From positions 1,336,012 through 1,400,011 of the forward strand of contig VXBA01002143.1 in NCBI GenBank assembly GCA_013399895.1: a stretch of 64,000 bases of DNA, read 5' to 3'. Both the position numbers and the translations under genes were made by a program. Each line of letters starts with the position of its first letter. Positions within the stretch are counted from its first letter, which is position 1. The notes under the pieces were generated by a model. The model ran no database searches and was not told the origin of the DNA. It saw only the letters and a program-made list of their open reading frames with translations. This DNA comes from Serilophus lunatus. Lineage: Eukaryota; Chordata; Aves; Passeriformes; Eurylaimidae. Below are positions 40,501 through 53,000 of this stretch, in pieces.

Positions 40501-43267
40501 AGGGAATGGGGTAGAGGGCTCCCCTGCTGGCTCAGGGCATCCTGAGCTGATCAGCTGTGGTGATCCTTGTGGGCTCAGGGTGCTGGTGACCAGCTGCTGA
40601 CTGACAGGACAGGGGCTCAAGCACTGCGCCTGCACCTGTCACCCAGCTTGAGCTCATCTGGCTCTCTTGGCCGTTGTGGAAGGAGCCTAGAAAAATGTGT
40701 GACTTCTAGGGGCTGACTTGGTGCCCAGGGCCCTGGCAGAAAGACATTATTTCCACAGACTGACCAAAGGAGCTGTGATGGGCATGGAAGAGATTGTTTG
40801 CAAGTGGTTGGTGCTTTTCAGGCTGGAGCTATTGCAGAAAGGGGCCTCTTGAATTTCACAGATATTTTTAAATCTTGCTTAGTAGCTTGAAGAACTTTTT
40901 TCCTCTTCCTTAATTTTTGGGGCAGCATTTCTTAGGTATCCTTCCAAACTCAAAACATAGACTTCCTGATGTAAGCTGAGAAGAAGTTGGCATTACAAAA
41001 CTAATGGTACCACCATTCTCCCAGAGAACCACAGTGGAGGAAACAGAAGTTTTTGCAAACCTAATCACCTAACCCTACAGGAAATCATGAGATCAGCTCC
41101 TCTCAAGCCAAAGCACTGAATGCTTAAACAACAAATTGAGATGTTGATTGGAAGGGGAAAAGCCTTTTAAATCTATATTGAACCAATGCAGTTCATAAGG
41201 GAGGTTTATTGTTGCAAGTGTATATACTATAAATAAGAGTGTTATTTGATGTTCTGAGAGTTGCGTAACAGATTGTTTTAAGTGATCTTTCAAGAAATGG
41301 TTTTAGCATGAGTGAGGTGGGTGGTTCTCTGAGGTGTTGGATTTCATCAGTATTCTGAGGGCTTTTGGGAGTGCTTCCACCTTAAGAAAGATGGATCTGT
41401 CATACTGGGGGGTTTGCCTCTCCCGGGGGAGACGGAGAACAGACAGAGTGATAAAAGGGCATAGCCCCCTGAGGAGAGAGGGAAAAAAGGAAAAAAAAAG
41501 TTTGGGTAAAGGAGGAGGGGAGATTTATTTATTGCTTCTCCAAAGAGGGAGTCTGCTCTCCTTTTGAGTTTCAGAAATATTTTTTGTCAATATTGCCAAC
41601 ACAGGCAGCAGTGGAGGGGTCACCTAGATCCTAGCAGCACTTCTAGAGTCCTTGACAATAAAACACAGGTGCCTTCGTGATCCGTGGGCATCTACCAATC
41701 CTGAAATCAGCTTATATTATGCGAGGGAAAAAAAAAATTAAAGCACAAGGACGGGTGTGTGATCAGATATGAGGACTCCAGGCAGGGTGCCATGAGGCAG
41801 GTGTGGCAAGCTGGGGCACAGTGGAAAGATGCCAGCTCCCTTTCTTCACCTGAAGGTCTTCAGGTCTGGAGAGGAACCTGGGCATAACTGGTACTTTTTC
41901 TTGTGCTGTTAACTTTTTAAATTTTCACTCTCCTGTTGTGCCATGTGGAGCCTCATTTCCTCTGCTCAGGAACAGCAAGTAGATTGCAAAATGTCTCTTG
42001 CAGATGCAATGCCATTAGCAAATGTAATGATCAAGGAAGGCTGGGGTGGAAAAAAACAAGCAAGTGGATGCAGGTTATGCCTCTGGTTCCTGCTGGCAAG
42101 TAGTGCTTGTGTTTCTGTTGATGCAGGATTAGTTTTTGTTTGTTTGATGTGGTTGGAGCAGGAAAGCCAAGCTCCTTGCTGTCAGCCCAGCTAAGTTAAT
42201 GAGTATCAACTGGGTTATGGCTACTATGAAAGAGAATGCCTTGAAGGAAGATGGTAGTGTAATAAAAAAGGTAATCTTAGTGGATAATTTTGTGCCTAGC
42301 ACTATGTAGCTGAGATGTTACTCACTCTTACTAGACATTTACATCAGTCTTACTGCAAGACTAGATTTCTACTCTAAGTCAGAAAGAAAAGTTTGATCCA
42401 AAGGGTAAAGTTTAGAACTGAACTATGAAGAAGATCAGGCTGTAAGATTCACTGCATAGCCATCATAAGTCTAAAACACTCTATACTAATTGGTAAGGAT
42501 TCATCATGGAGCCTAGGAAAATCCAGCTACATCCTAATGGAAAAGTGTAGTTCCTCACCGTACCATGCACTTATATACAAAGTGCCCTCTACATTTCCTC
42601 CTACAGTTCTCACATGATTTGGCTGGGAGAACTCTGGCTCTTTTCACCCAGCCCCACCCAGCTGAATGAAGGGGTTGCTGACTGAAGACATTCCCCAAAA
42701 GCCTTCTTCCAAGGAAAAAGGTCACGGGCCATACCCAATTGCCTCATTAATTAGCTCATGGTGATCTAATACCCTGGTTCCTCTGAGACAGGATCAAGGA
42801 TATCTCACCCTGCCTGAACTGTGGAGATAGACTTTTAAGGACTGATGGGTGGTAGCCCAGCAGCAGTCTGTGGGTACTTAGTGGAAGACTAGCAGTCCTT
42901 AAAAACTTGAAAATATTGTCCCTATGCCCACCATCATTGTAGCCCAAGCCAGGCCTTGACTCTGTGGACATGGAGAATAATGCATTACAAGTTTTACAAA
43001 AGGACAGATTTTCTGGCATCTCAACATTTGTTGTGTCTAAAGGAAAACACGCTGTCACATCTTCCTCGGAGATCATGTTTTCTGAGCCCTCTGCCCAGCT
43101 TGCTGCTTTCTCTTAAAATTTTTGCTAACCTCTCCAAGCCCATAATGCGATATAATGCAAACTTAGTCTGAATTATGACCCCAACATAAAATTCCCCGTG
43201 ACACTAAATTAATAATTTCCCTGTCAAGGGAATGGAAATAAAACTGAAACATGGGTCCCATCTGTCT

Positions 43268-44000
43268 ATTACAGAATAGTTTGGGTTGAAAGGGACCTTA
43301 AAGATCAATCAATTCCAACCCTCCTGCCATAAGCAGGCATATTTTCCACTTGGGCTCAGAGCCCCGTCCAGCCTGGCCTTGAACACTTCCAGAAATGGGG
43401 CACCCACATCTTTTCTAGGCAACCTTTTCCAGTGCCTCACCACTGTAATAGTGAAGAATTTCTTCTCAATATCTAATCTAAACTTACTCTCTTTCAGTTT
43501 GAAGCCATTCTCCCTTGCCCTAACACTATATGCCCTTGTGAAAGTTCCTCTCTATTGTTCATGTAGCCCTCTTTATTACTGAAAGGCTCCTATAAGGTCT
43601 CCCCAGAGCCCTCTCTTCTAGAGGCTGAACAGCCCTAGCTCCTCTCATCTTTGTGGCCCTCCTCTGGATTTGCTCCAAAGTGTCCTTCTTATGTTAAGGA
43701 CATAAGAATGTTATATCCTTCTTAAGAAGGACAGGTCCGCATCTTTCTTATGTTGGTGGCCCCAGAGCTGAAGGCAGTTCCAGGTGGAATCTCACCAGAG
43801 TGGAGTAGAGGAGCAGGATCACCTCCCTTGACCTGCTGACCACACCTCTTGAGAAGCAGCCCAGAACGCAGCTGGCTTTCTGGGCTGCAAGCACACATTG
43901 CCAGGTCCTGTTGAGCTTTCCAAGAATCCCCAAGAATCTCAATTCTTCTGCAAGTATACCCAGGTCCTTCTCCACAGGGCTGATCTCAATGACAGTACCT
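43268..44000 (-). mobile_element. CR1 LINE 3' fragment, minus orientation
   Basis: The plus strand begins with the reversed CR1 3' end (TACAGAATAGTTTGGGTTG, AAAGGGACCTTAAAGATCAA) and continues through wording typical of the CR1 3' region: CCAGCCTGGCCTTGAACACT, GAATTTCTTCTCAATATC, AGGCTGAACAGCCC, CTTTCTGGGCTGCAAGC. It ends near CCTTCTCCACAGGGCTGA at the truncated 5' side. The minus-strand frame at 43748-44005 (KDLGILAEE, LGCFSRGVVSRSREV) is a remnant of the reverse-transcriptase ORF. A short palindromic insertion sits at about 43682-43732. Inactive copy. Confidence 0.92.
43682..43732. repeat. Nested inverted repeats inserted in the CR1
   Basis: GTCCTTCTTA at 43682-43691 is the reverse complement of TAAGAAGGAC at 43723-43732. 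TTCTTATG (43686-43693) pairs with CATAAGAA (43701-43708), and CCTTCTTAAGAAGG (43717-43730) is a perfect palindrome. The block interrupts wording otherwise continuous in CR1 copies. Confidence 0.75.
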
Positions 44001-47000
44001 GTCACTGGGTCACAACTTCATAGAGTCTTTTGTAAAAAAGAAAGATTGAACCAAAATCCAGCCTTTGCCATCTCTAAACTCTGGATAAGCTTACACTTGA
44101 AATGCATACATGGGTCCATAAGCAGAACCCAATCCATATTAATTCCTGGGCAAAATATTAATAATGCAGGAGAATTAGAACTTGGGACACTCAGCTTGAT
44201 TTACCAAAAAGGTCATGTCCACAGATTGAGTTGCAGGTCTCAGCACTGAGGCTTGCATGACTTTTCTGTGGCAGCAGAAGTGGAGGAGCCTTTGCAGGTG
44301 GCATTCCTTCTCCCTGTCCCACCAGCACGGACAGCAGAAGGCACGGTGTGCATTACTGATCTAGTTTTCAGCACATCTACATGTGGTAACCAGAGAAGCC
44401 ATGGCAGAGCCATGAGAAAGGCAAGCTGAAATTGATCCAATAAACGTGCAGTCCCATCAGCTATCCTGTTGCAAATCCCATTTGAAGGATGTCAGTACCG
44501 CTGCATGAGAGATTATTGGAAACAAGCCCTTCACATTTTATAAATATAATAATAAATGCAAACCCCTGCTTCCATCTTATGTGTCCCTGTCTCAGCCACT
44601 GAGAACCCGAGAGAGTGCATGTAGGAAAGCAACAGCAAGAGCTGAATCCCACAGGTAGCAGCTTGACCTCTGAAGTTTAGCATCCAAGAGGAAGACTGAC
44701 ACATCTGGAATGCTTCCACAGAGGACGCCACTCCTGACAAGCAGACAGTCCGGGTCTTGGCTGCAGGGAAGTTTTGCCTTGGCTTGAACGCATCTCTGCA
44801 TTTATCTCTGAGGACAGGGAGGAGGGTGTTAACAGTTCTTGTAGCTGCCTACTACAGCCTGAAGGCACAGTACGTGCCGAGGCAGAGAGGAGGGGGATGG
44901 ATTGATGGGCCCTCAGGCTGCCGTGTAGGTAGAGAAAGGGAGGGTTGCAGGGTGCCTGGGATGCTCTGTGATAGAAAAGGGCTGTCAGGGAGCACACAGC
45001 AGCACCAGTGCAGCTGCATTTTGTACCACTGCAGTAAAGCCACCCCAGGTGCCTAGGCAAAGCAGAATGAGCTGGTAATGTTCGAAGAAAGCAATACCTG
45101 TCAGGCATCCTGCTTGTCTGAGGTTTGTCTGTCCTTCCACCCCTGAATGAGCTGGCAAAGGGTGTGAAACCACCAGACACATATGATACCTTGCAGCCCT
45201 GCACCTGCTCCAGGAGCATGTGGTATTTCACCCAGTGTGCAGGTGACTGCATCAGCACCTACTCATGTCCTCAGAGGTCTTCTGGTCAGCCTGCCATATC
45301 CCCAGGTGCTCAGTGCCCAGGTGCCTCTGTCCTCCAGAGCTAGATGTGCCTCAAACAATTTATAGGGCTTGTGAAATCCACATCTCTGCACTTATCTGTC
45401 TCTTCCACCAGGGCTATCAGAAGACATGCTCCCAGTGCTGGGACATATCTCTAATTCCCAGTGCCTCTCAGCTGTGTGCCACTTAATCAGAAAAAGCCAC
45501 AGTTGTCAGAAGGAGCCTGCTGCCAGGGCTGCCCTGGTGCTGGGGCCACCCCACATGTGATCTTGTCTGGAGGAGAGGTGAAGGTGGACCCTGAACAGTG
45601 ACCTGACATGGAGCTCTGGAATGGGGAGCTGCCCCTCATGCTTGCTATTACTGAGGCCTCACTGAGGGACTGCTCTGTTTGTAAAATCCATTGCTGACAG
45701 AGCTGCTCTGGGAGCTGTGGTTTTCCAACTGTATGTCACATGAGCTGCATCCTCTCAAACCATGCATCTTGTCCCCTTTGCAACACACCATAGCAATGAG
45801 ACAAGAAACAGATGAGGGTGGGGCTACCTGAAAAGCAATACCTAGATGGCAATTCCTCCTGCTGAGATGGGATTTTTCTGGTGAATTCTACACTCTGCAT
45901 GACTTCCTGTTGTCCTCTGCTTTACCTGTTCTCTGTCTTTTCAAATTACAAGAGTCAATATCCTTATTCTCCCTAAGTCAGGCAAATATCCAGCTGAGCA
46001 TGGAGAGGAAGAAAGGACAAGAGATTGTCAGTCTTAGAAGAACATATGGGAAATCATGTGCTGTATCTGTCACTCAGTTCTGCCACGGCGATTTGGACTG
46101 TGTAAAAAGAGACAAACTTGATACTTGTAAAAGAGAGATAATCAGTCTTCTCAAAACTTACTGAGTGAAACTTTGGTTTTGCTCATTATGCCCTTTGAGG
46201 CTGTTAAAGAGCAGGCTAGCTGGTCTATCACTCGGCTGGAAGGCACTATGTGACTTGAAATACAACAGCTCTTTGCAGGGGGGGAGGATCATAAATTCCA
46301 CAGACCACCAGATAAACTGGAGGAGGTGAAAAGACAAAGGGGCAATTGAAGTTTCAAATCCCTTCCCCTCCATCTCCTACTTCCTCCCTCCCACCTTTGC
46401 CATGCCAACACAACAATAATGTTGACAGTCCTCTCCATCACTTCTTAGGGCTAAAGCAGCTATTCTGCATCAGGTCCTGCTGCCCATGGACCGTGTCTTT
46501 CCTTAATCTCTGTTCCTCCTTCTTGGTCAGCAAGTGGGCAGCTTAAGTGGCCTCTCACCTGGGAAAACAAAAAGAGGAATGGTGATGGAGCGGGAGGACA
46601 AGCTTGGAGGAAGGCAGGGGGAATGAAGGGTTGCAGCAAGGAGTGGAATGAAAAATCTGGAGCTGGACAGAAGGATAAAATGGAGCTTCTGAGGTAAAAG
46701 AGAGAGAAAGGAGCACACAGACATGCTTGCACAAGACAAGCAACAGGTGGAAGTATGGAAGACAGCTTGGCAATAGGAGCTGGTGTTGCATATGTTTCCT
46801 GGCAAGTGGAAAAAGGTGAGAAGTCAGAAAGAGCCTCTTTCTCAGAACATGCATCTCCAAAGCAAATGCCTCAAACAGCTAGGAGGTAGCACTGATGTAC
46901 ACAGTTAGCAACCATGTTCACCTGCCACTGCTGGAGCAGAGTTTTGGGACCAGACCAGAGATCCACAAAGATAATGTCACCTTCATTTGGTGCAAGCAGT

Positions 47001-50000
47001 GCCCACTTTGCCCAGCTCCAGCCCCTGCTGTTTGCCTTCCCCACTGCAGGGTGACAATCAGTCACACAGTAGTCACCCAACTTGTTCTGCTGCTTCGGTT
47101 GGACAACACAGGACAGTTACAGGACAGTTCCCATGAGGATAAAGACAAGGAAAACAAGGCTGTTCTTACAAGTGTTACCAGTGTAATCATTTTGCAAGGG
47201 GGCTGGGAAGGGGAGGAAGACAGCACTCTGTCAGAGCAGTAACTGCCCAAGTATGGGTACAGTTACACTGCAAAGGAGTGCTTTTAATAGTTTATAGTAT
47301 ATAGTTTATAGTGCAAGTTTATTTCACTTTTTCAAGAAAAGCTTATTTCACTTGGAAATTCCTGTAAACAACATCAACAACTGTTTTGTATGGAGAAGTA
47401 CATATATAGGAGCCTGGATATGCACCTAGGTCACTGTGGCATCAGCTCCATGTTGCCTGGGATGGAATGTCTGAGTTCGCAACACATGTAAGGTCGTTGC
47501 AGATAGACAAACAAGGGACAATTGTTATTTATTAGTAATTTGTTACCATACCTTGACAGTGTGTCTAAGCAATAAAATGTGTGCTGTGCAACGAAAACAT
47601 GGGAGGAGGCTCTGTGCAATTTTGGGAATAGCATGCTACTGACAAACCTCTTTGGGGGAAGACAGTCTTCACTGGTTGTTTTTCATTGCACAGAGGAACA
47701 ACTACAGCAGCTACGCAGAAAAAGCCAAGTCCACAACTGCTAGGAGACTTCTTTGCTACAGATTCCCAGGGCAGGTATAGCCACAAAAAGGGGACAAAAC
47801 CAAAGAAGCTACAACAGCTAGACTGACTAGATCATTGACTAGCTTGGGTCCTTCCACCTGGGTCCTTATGCTCTTGGACTCACCTCCAAACTCTCCTTCA
47901 TCCAGAAACATTAACCCCAAGCCCTCACTGACTGCATCCATTTTTCACAAACGATGCACGCTCAGGCTTGGAAAAACACGGGCCATTAATGGATCTCACC
48001 GTGACAGAAAGGGACCGCAGGCTACTTGCAGTCCTTAGGCTGAAAAATGCATTCTCCCAAATGAAGGGTAAAAGAATTTGCCTCTTTGTTTTAGGGACTG
48101 TTCTCCTGAACCCTAAGCACAAGCTGAATATTCATGAACTTCCTATATGAATTGGTTATCTTCTAAAAGCAAATAAAAAGTCCCCATTCTGCATGAGGTG
48201 CCCAGGCACCGGACAAAGCCAAGTGTCTGCTCTAACAGTGAGTTTCCCAGGGACTCTGCATGCTGCTTTAAACCAGTTACTCTTGCCTATTAAAACAGGA
48301 TCAAAATTGAACAAAGACAAAAACATCCTTCCAGAGCTGTTTGAGGCAGCTGCAGCTAGTTCAGACTTCTACTTCTCTTGACCTAACATGACTCCCAGGC
48401 TGCCACGCTGTCTGGATGGGAAGCCAGAAGAGAAGCTAATGTGATTTTTATTGTAAGTGCTGCTGCTCACCAGTGCAGTCAGTCTAATTTATGTTAAGAG
48501 TTCAGGTTGCTAAGTAGCTTGCCAGCACAGAGGTTCAGATTCATGTCCGAGCTGTATTTGTGGTAGGAACAACTGAGTGTGTGTGGAACACAGATCTGTG
48601 TAATGGATCATTTACAGGTGTTTGTGGTAGCATGCACCTGGGAAATGGGCATCGCTGAGTGGGAGCACTCCTGAGGTTGTTGAGGAGATCAGAGAATGGT
48701 TCAGTTATTGTATACATGATGGAGCTGACACGATGGCATATGAGACCTTGGGTATCACTTGGGAGTCAGACCCAGGTGTCTATGTGAGATGGTAAGAGTA
48801 TGAAAAAAATAAAAAAGAAGATGAGCAGGTGCAGGTGGGTGTGCAAAAGAGACAAGACTGCATACTGTCTTGTGCTCGGTCTTCAGGGCATGGAGTTTGG
48901 AAGTTAACTTTTTTTGCTGCAGTCTATATGATGCATTTGCCTGCTGAAGGGAAGTAGTAAATGAATTCCCTGTTTCACTTTGCTTCCGTGTGCAGCTTTT
49001 GCTTTTCTTCTTGAACTGTTTTCATCTTGACCACAAGGGGCTTTTTTAGTTTAATTTTCTCCCCCTGTCCTATTGATATGAGGAGAGTGAGAAAGCGGCT
49101 CTGTGCGCATCTGGCAACCTGTCATGGTCAACCCACCACTGTCTTTTTGTTCAGCTGGCCTGTGTCCCTCCTGAGACCCTGGTAGCTCCATGAGGCAACT
49201 CCACACCCCACAGAAGGAACAGGCGCAAGGCATGGTGACAGCATTCTCTGTGGGGTCCCTGGACACTGCAGCATGAGAGAGACCCTGGCACACATGCAGC
49301 TGGCATGCTCCAGCCCCTCTCCCATTTCCTCTGAGAGTTATGTGTTTTTCTCCCCACATTCTCTCCACTTGCGGCCCCACTATGGCACAAGACCTTGTCA
49401 GCCTCTTCTTTGCCTTGACCAGACTGATCACCTGCAGCCTCAGTGGCAGGAAGATGAAAGGAGGAGACCTCAGTGTCTATTTCTCTCCCTGCACTTTGGA
49501 TGCTTGTAGGGAAAGGTGGGCACAAATAGTGGGGCTCTGCTCCACATCCCCTCCTGGTTTCCTATTCTTGTGCTTTTATCCCTCTGACCTTCACCCTTTT
49601 TCTCCCATGAATTTTTCCCATTTCTTCTGTTTTCCTTTAGGCCCCTCCACCCCAAGACCTATATGGTTTAGTTAGGGTCAGCTGACACCCAGACTAAGGG
49701 GTAGGGTTTTCCCCAGCAGTCCTTGGCTGGTGGCCACATAATTAAAAGCAGTGGGAGAGCGGAGACAGGAACCCAATCTGGCATTAATGAGCGAGAGGTT
49801 GTTGCGTGACCGGCTGAGCAGCGGGAGCCTGGCCAAACAGCGGCACAGCAAAGCTCCATGTTAGCATAACATGGATCTCAGTTACACCTAGGGAGCTCAG
49901 CCTCCCACATTTGCCCTTTTTTAATCAGCCCTCTTGTATAATCAAATGTAGAATGTTGGAGTCTACTTGTTCCTTGCAGAAAAAAAAAGAGGCGTCTTAT

Positions 50001-53000
50001 ATTTCTACTTTAGTTGTGTTTGTGTCTTGCCCATCTCTAGAGCTATTGGTATCCAGATTGAGCTGGTCAAGCTAAGTGACCTGGGACTGAGCAGGGTGGA
50101 AGAGGACTACCTCGATTCTCTGTGCTGGGAGTCCATTTTCCCCATCAGGTTGTAAAGCTGCCGAGGTGTCCATCGGCAGGGAGGACAAGGCAGGATGCAA
50201 AGAGGTGTTAGGCTTTGCTATCTGAGCCCTGCTTGGATTTGTGGGATGCAGTTCTTTGGGACTTACTGTCCTTCAGACCCTCAAACTCTTGTTCTTTCTT
50301 TATGTAGACTGATTGCAGGCTGCTAGCTGCAAAACTCTTGGCTGGTCATTCTCTTACGAAGTCCATATTAAAAAACTCCCTCTCAAGGGTAGCTCATTGC
50401 TATGTTGTACAGTAAAACATGCAGGGCTTAACAGTAACTACCAGCTGTAGTTTATTTCAACTCTACATACAACACAGCAGGGGCTTGCTGACACAGCTTG
50501 GTAAGCAAAAGATCCCGCTTGTGCACAGCCCTAACTGATAGCAGATGTAGTGAATGCCTGGTCCTAAGGTCCCTGATGTGAATGTGACCAGATATAATTA
50601 TATAGTTTAGCTATTACTATACCCCTGCACACAACAATGGTCCCAAACTGGAAGCTTGGAGACAGTCCATAACCTTTGTGCAATCTTGGGAATTGATTGC
50701 AGTCTGGGGAAGCTGCTCTCTACGCAGGCCAGAGACATCAAAACAGGGTATTGCCCACAATGTGTTCTTTGCACAGTATTGTTAAATAAGGAATGACATA
50801 TAATATGTGGTCATATCTATCATCTGTTTAACTACAACAGTATAATTCATACAGTAAAATTTCCCAAGTGGGCAAGCTTCATCATGGCTTTCAGACAACC
50901 ATATAATACAACATTTTCACACCGCTCAGAGCAGCTAAGCAAGCACCAGACCTGGCTTTCAGTGTAAGAAACTCTCTGAACAAAAGCAGCACATTGAAGG
51001 GTAGGTCACCATCCAAGAGTTTTTCCACCTTTTCTGGAACAAAGAAATGCATGAACAGTTTCTGCCCTTGTAGAACATGAATTCAGAACAGATTTTTGAC
51101 AGGGACTGCAAAAATCATCATTTGGAGCTGGGAGTCTAACAAGACAGGCAGTGTTTGGTCTGTATGCATCAGAAGAATGTACTAGCATCTGCATTTCCAA
51201 CAGGAGAGATGTTTCTTCTAAGATGTGACATTTTCTACCCCATGTAGAAAGCAGCCTGTCATGGGAGTTTATCCAGAGCCTGTCTCTTCACAGATCTGCA
51301 CTGGAAAACTCTTGTCTCAGGGCAGGGACTCCCAGTTGTGCCCTCAACAGAAGGAATATAAAATCATTAATGGTTTTGAGGATGTTTCCTTTGCATGCAA
51401 CCTGAGTGGGGACCTGTGAGATCCACCACAACTCCAAGGCCAGTGAAAGAGCTGCTCTGGGGATGGAGGCAAAGCTGTTCAGTGCCGAGCACAGAGAGGC
51501 TGAGATGTCAGAGGCACTGCTGTGCTGATTGGTGAGGACATGGTGTGGTCCTCACCTGTGCCAATGACCAACCACAAACTGCCATTGGGAGGGGGGCACC
51601 CAGCCACAACAGGAAGTGCACTCTAGTCTGCAGCACACACTTCTCGTGGTTGTGATAAGTGCTTACTTGCTCTTGAAAGCTTGCATGAGCACATACTGGG
51701 GTGAATTGCAAAGTTCTGAGCAATGACAACTGTATCCCAGCAAAATCTCCAGCATGGGAGCTTCATACTGGCTTTGTAGAGGCTCCTAGAGGCAGAACCT
51801 CCCCAGCACTTAAATATGGCTCGAGCTTTAGCCTTGCTAAGGAGAGTTGTTGAAATGTTACCTGAAACACGATTTTGTCTTGCTGAATACAGTGAGACAA
51901 TATTGCACTCCATTGCAATATTGATGGGGTGACCTAGTTCTTAAGTGTAGGAGGGTTAGACAATAGCAGTAAAGATAGAAAGTGTGTCCATGCAATTAGT
52001 TAGATATGGAGCAATGTCCTGTCATAAACAAAGTTTGGCCTTACCTACATAGAAGGAATCAGCCTAAGTTTACCATATCACAGTTTTGGAGAAATCATGG
52101 ACCAAAATCTGATGTTTTATTAGCTTCGAGAGTGGTGCTGACTCAGAAAATAGTTAAATGCAGTTCTAGTTCTCTGTGGATGAAAAGGATCAATCTTCCA
52201 GTAACATGAAGGGAATACTGTACTGGCTGCTTCAGTGCTTTGATATTTGCAAGATGGGTGGGACAAGGAGTTGGAGGCAAGAACAAGCCATGAGCTGTAT
52301 CTGTGAGGCCAAAACAGATGGGTCTGGAGACAAAACATCCAGATGAAAATTGTCCATGGGTGAAGCAAAGACCTGCTTGCAACAACCTGTGTCTCAACTT
52401 GCCCATGCAGAATAGGTGTTTGGGTCTCAGTCCAAACCTTCCTGGAAGCTCAGTGGTGTAAGAGGTAAGAGTCAGAGCAAAAGAGGTCCCAGGGTTCATA
52501 TCAGCAGAAGGTTCAGGCCAGGTAACAGAGTCCAAATTCAGCAGCTCCTTTATTCAGTGACTCATGAGGTCAAGGGCATTTTTGCAGAACCATAACTTGA
52601 AGCCTTTGGATGGCTTGCAAAAAGGCAACTTGGTGCTGATGCACATGAATTGCTCTCAGCTGAGCTCTGTGAGTACAGGTCATGGACAGCATTTGACCTA
52701 TTCTAGTTTTATCCACTCCCTCTGTATCATTACCATCACAGACAATGAAAGAATTGCAAAAAGAGTTGCCTCCCCCAGCCTGACTGTGATAGGAGGCCTA
52801 GAAAGTATGGGTTATGTTTTCCTCCAACCTAGAAGAGACTGTGAGGAGCCACAGTAACAAGCTTCAGGCAAGTGAAAGGCAAGGGGAGAAAAAGAGAACC
52901 TGTTCTTTTTTCCTACTGGGGAAAAATCAAACTCACGTGCCTAAAACACAGTATGACCCACATCAAAACCATCAACATTCTCTAAATAATAAGGTGAGTG

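Larger units (their letters stand above)
29661..43267. other. Upstream intergenic DNA, no gene recognised
   Basis: About 13.6 kb with only short open frames lacking recognisable domains. Features noted are a G14 tract with an ambiguous base at 32522, a T16 tract at 35571-35586 and an AGAGC pentamer array at 37486-37510. The 164-codon frame at 40141-40635 (minus) resembles nothing I know. Confidence 0.6.

Noticed and set aside
40141..40635. 164-codon minus-strand frame as a gene or CR1 remnant
   Set aside because: No recognisable domain. A shared string of about 20 bases (near 40489) with CR1 wording is not supported by the flanks.
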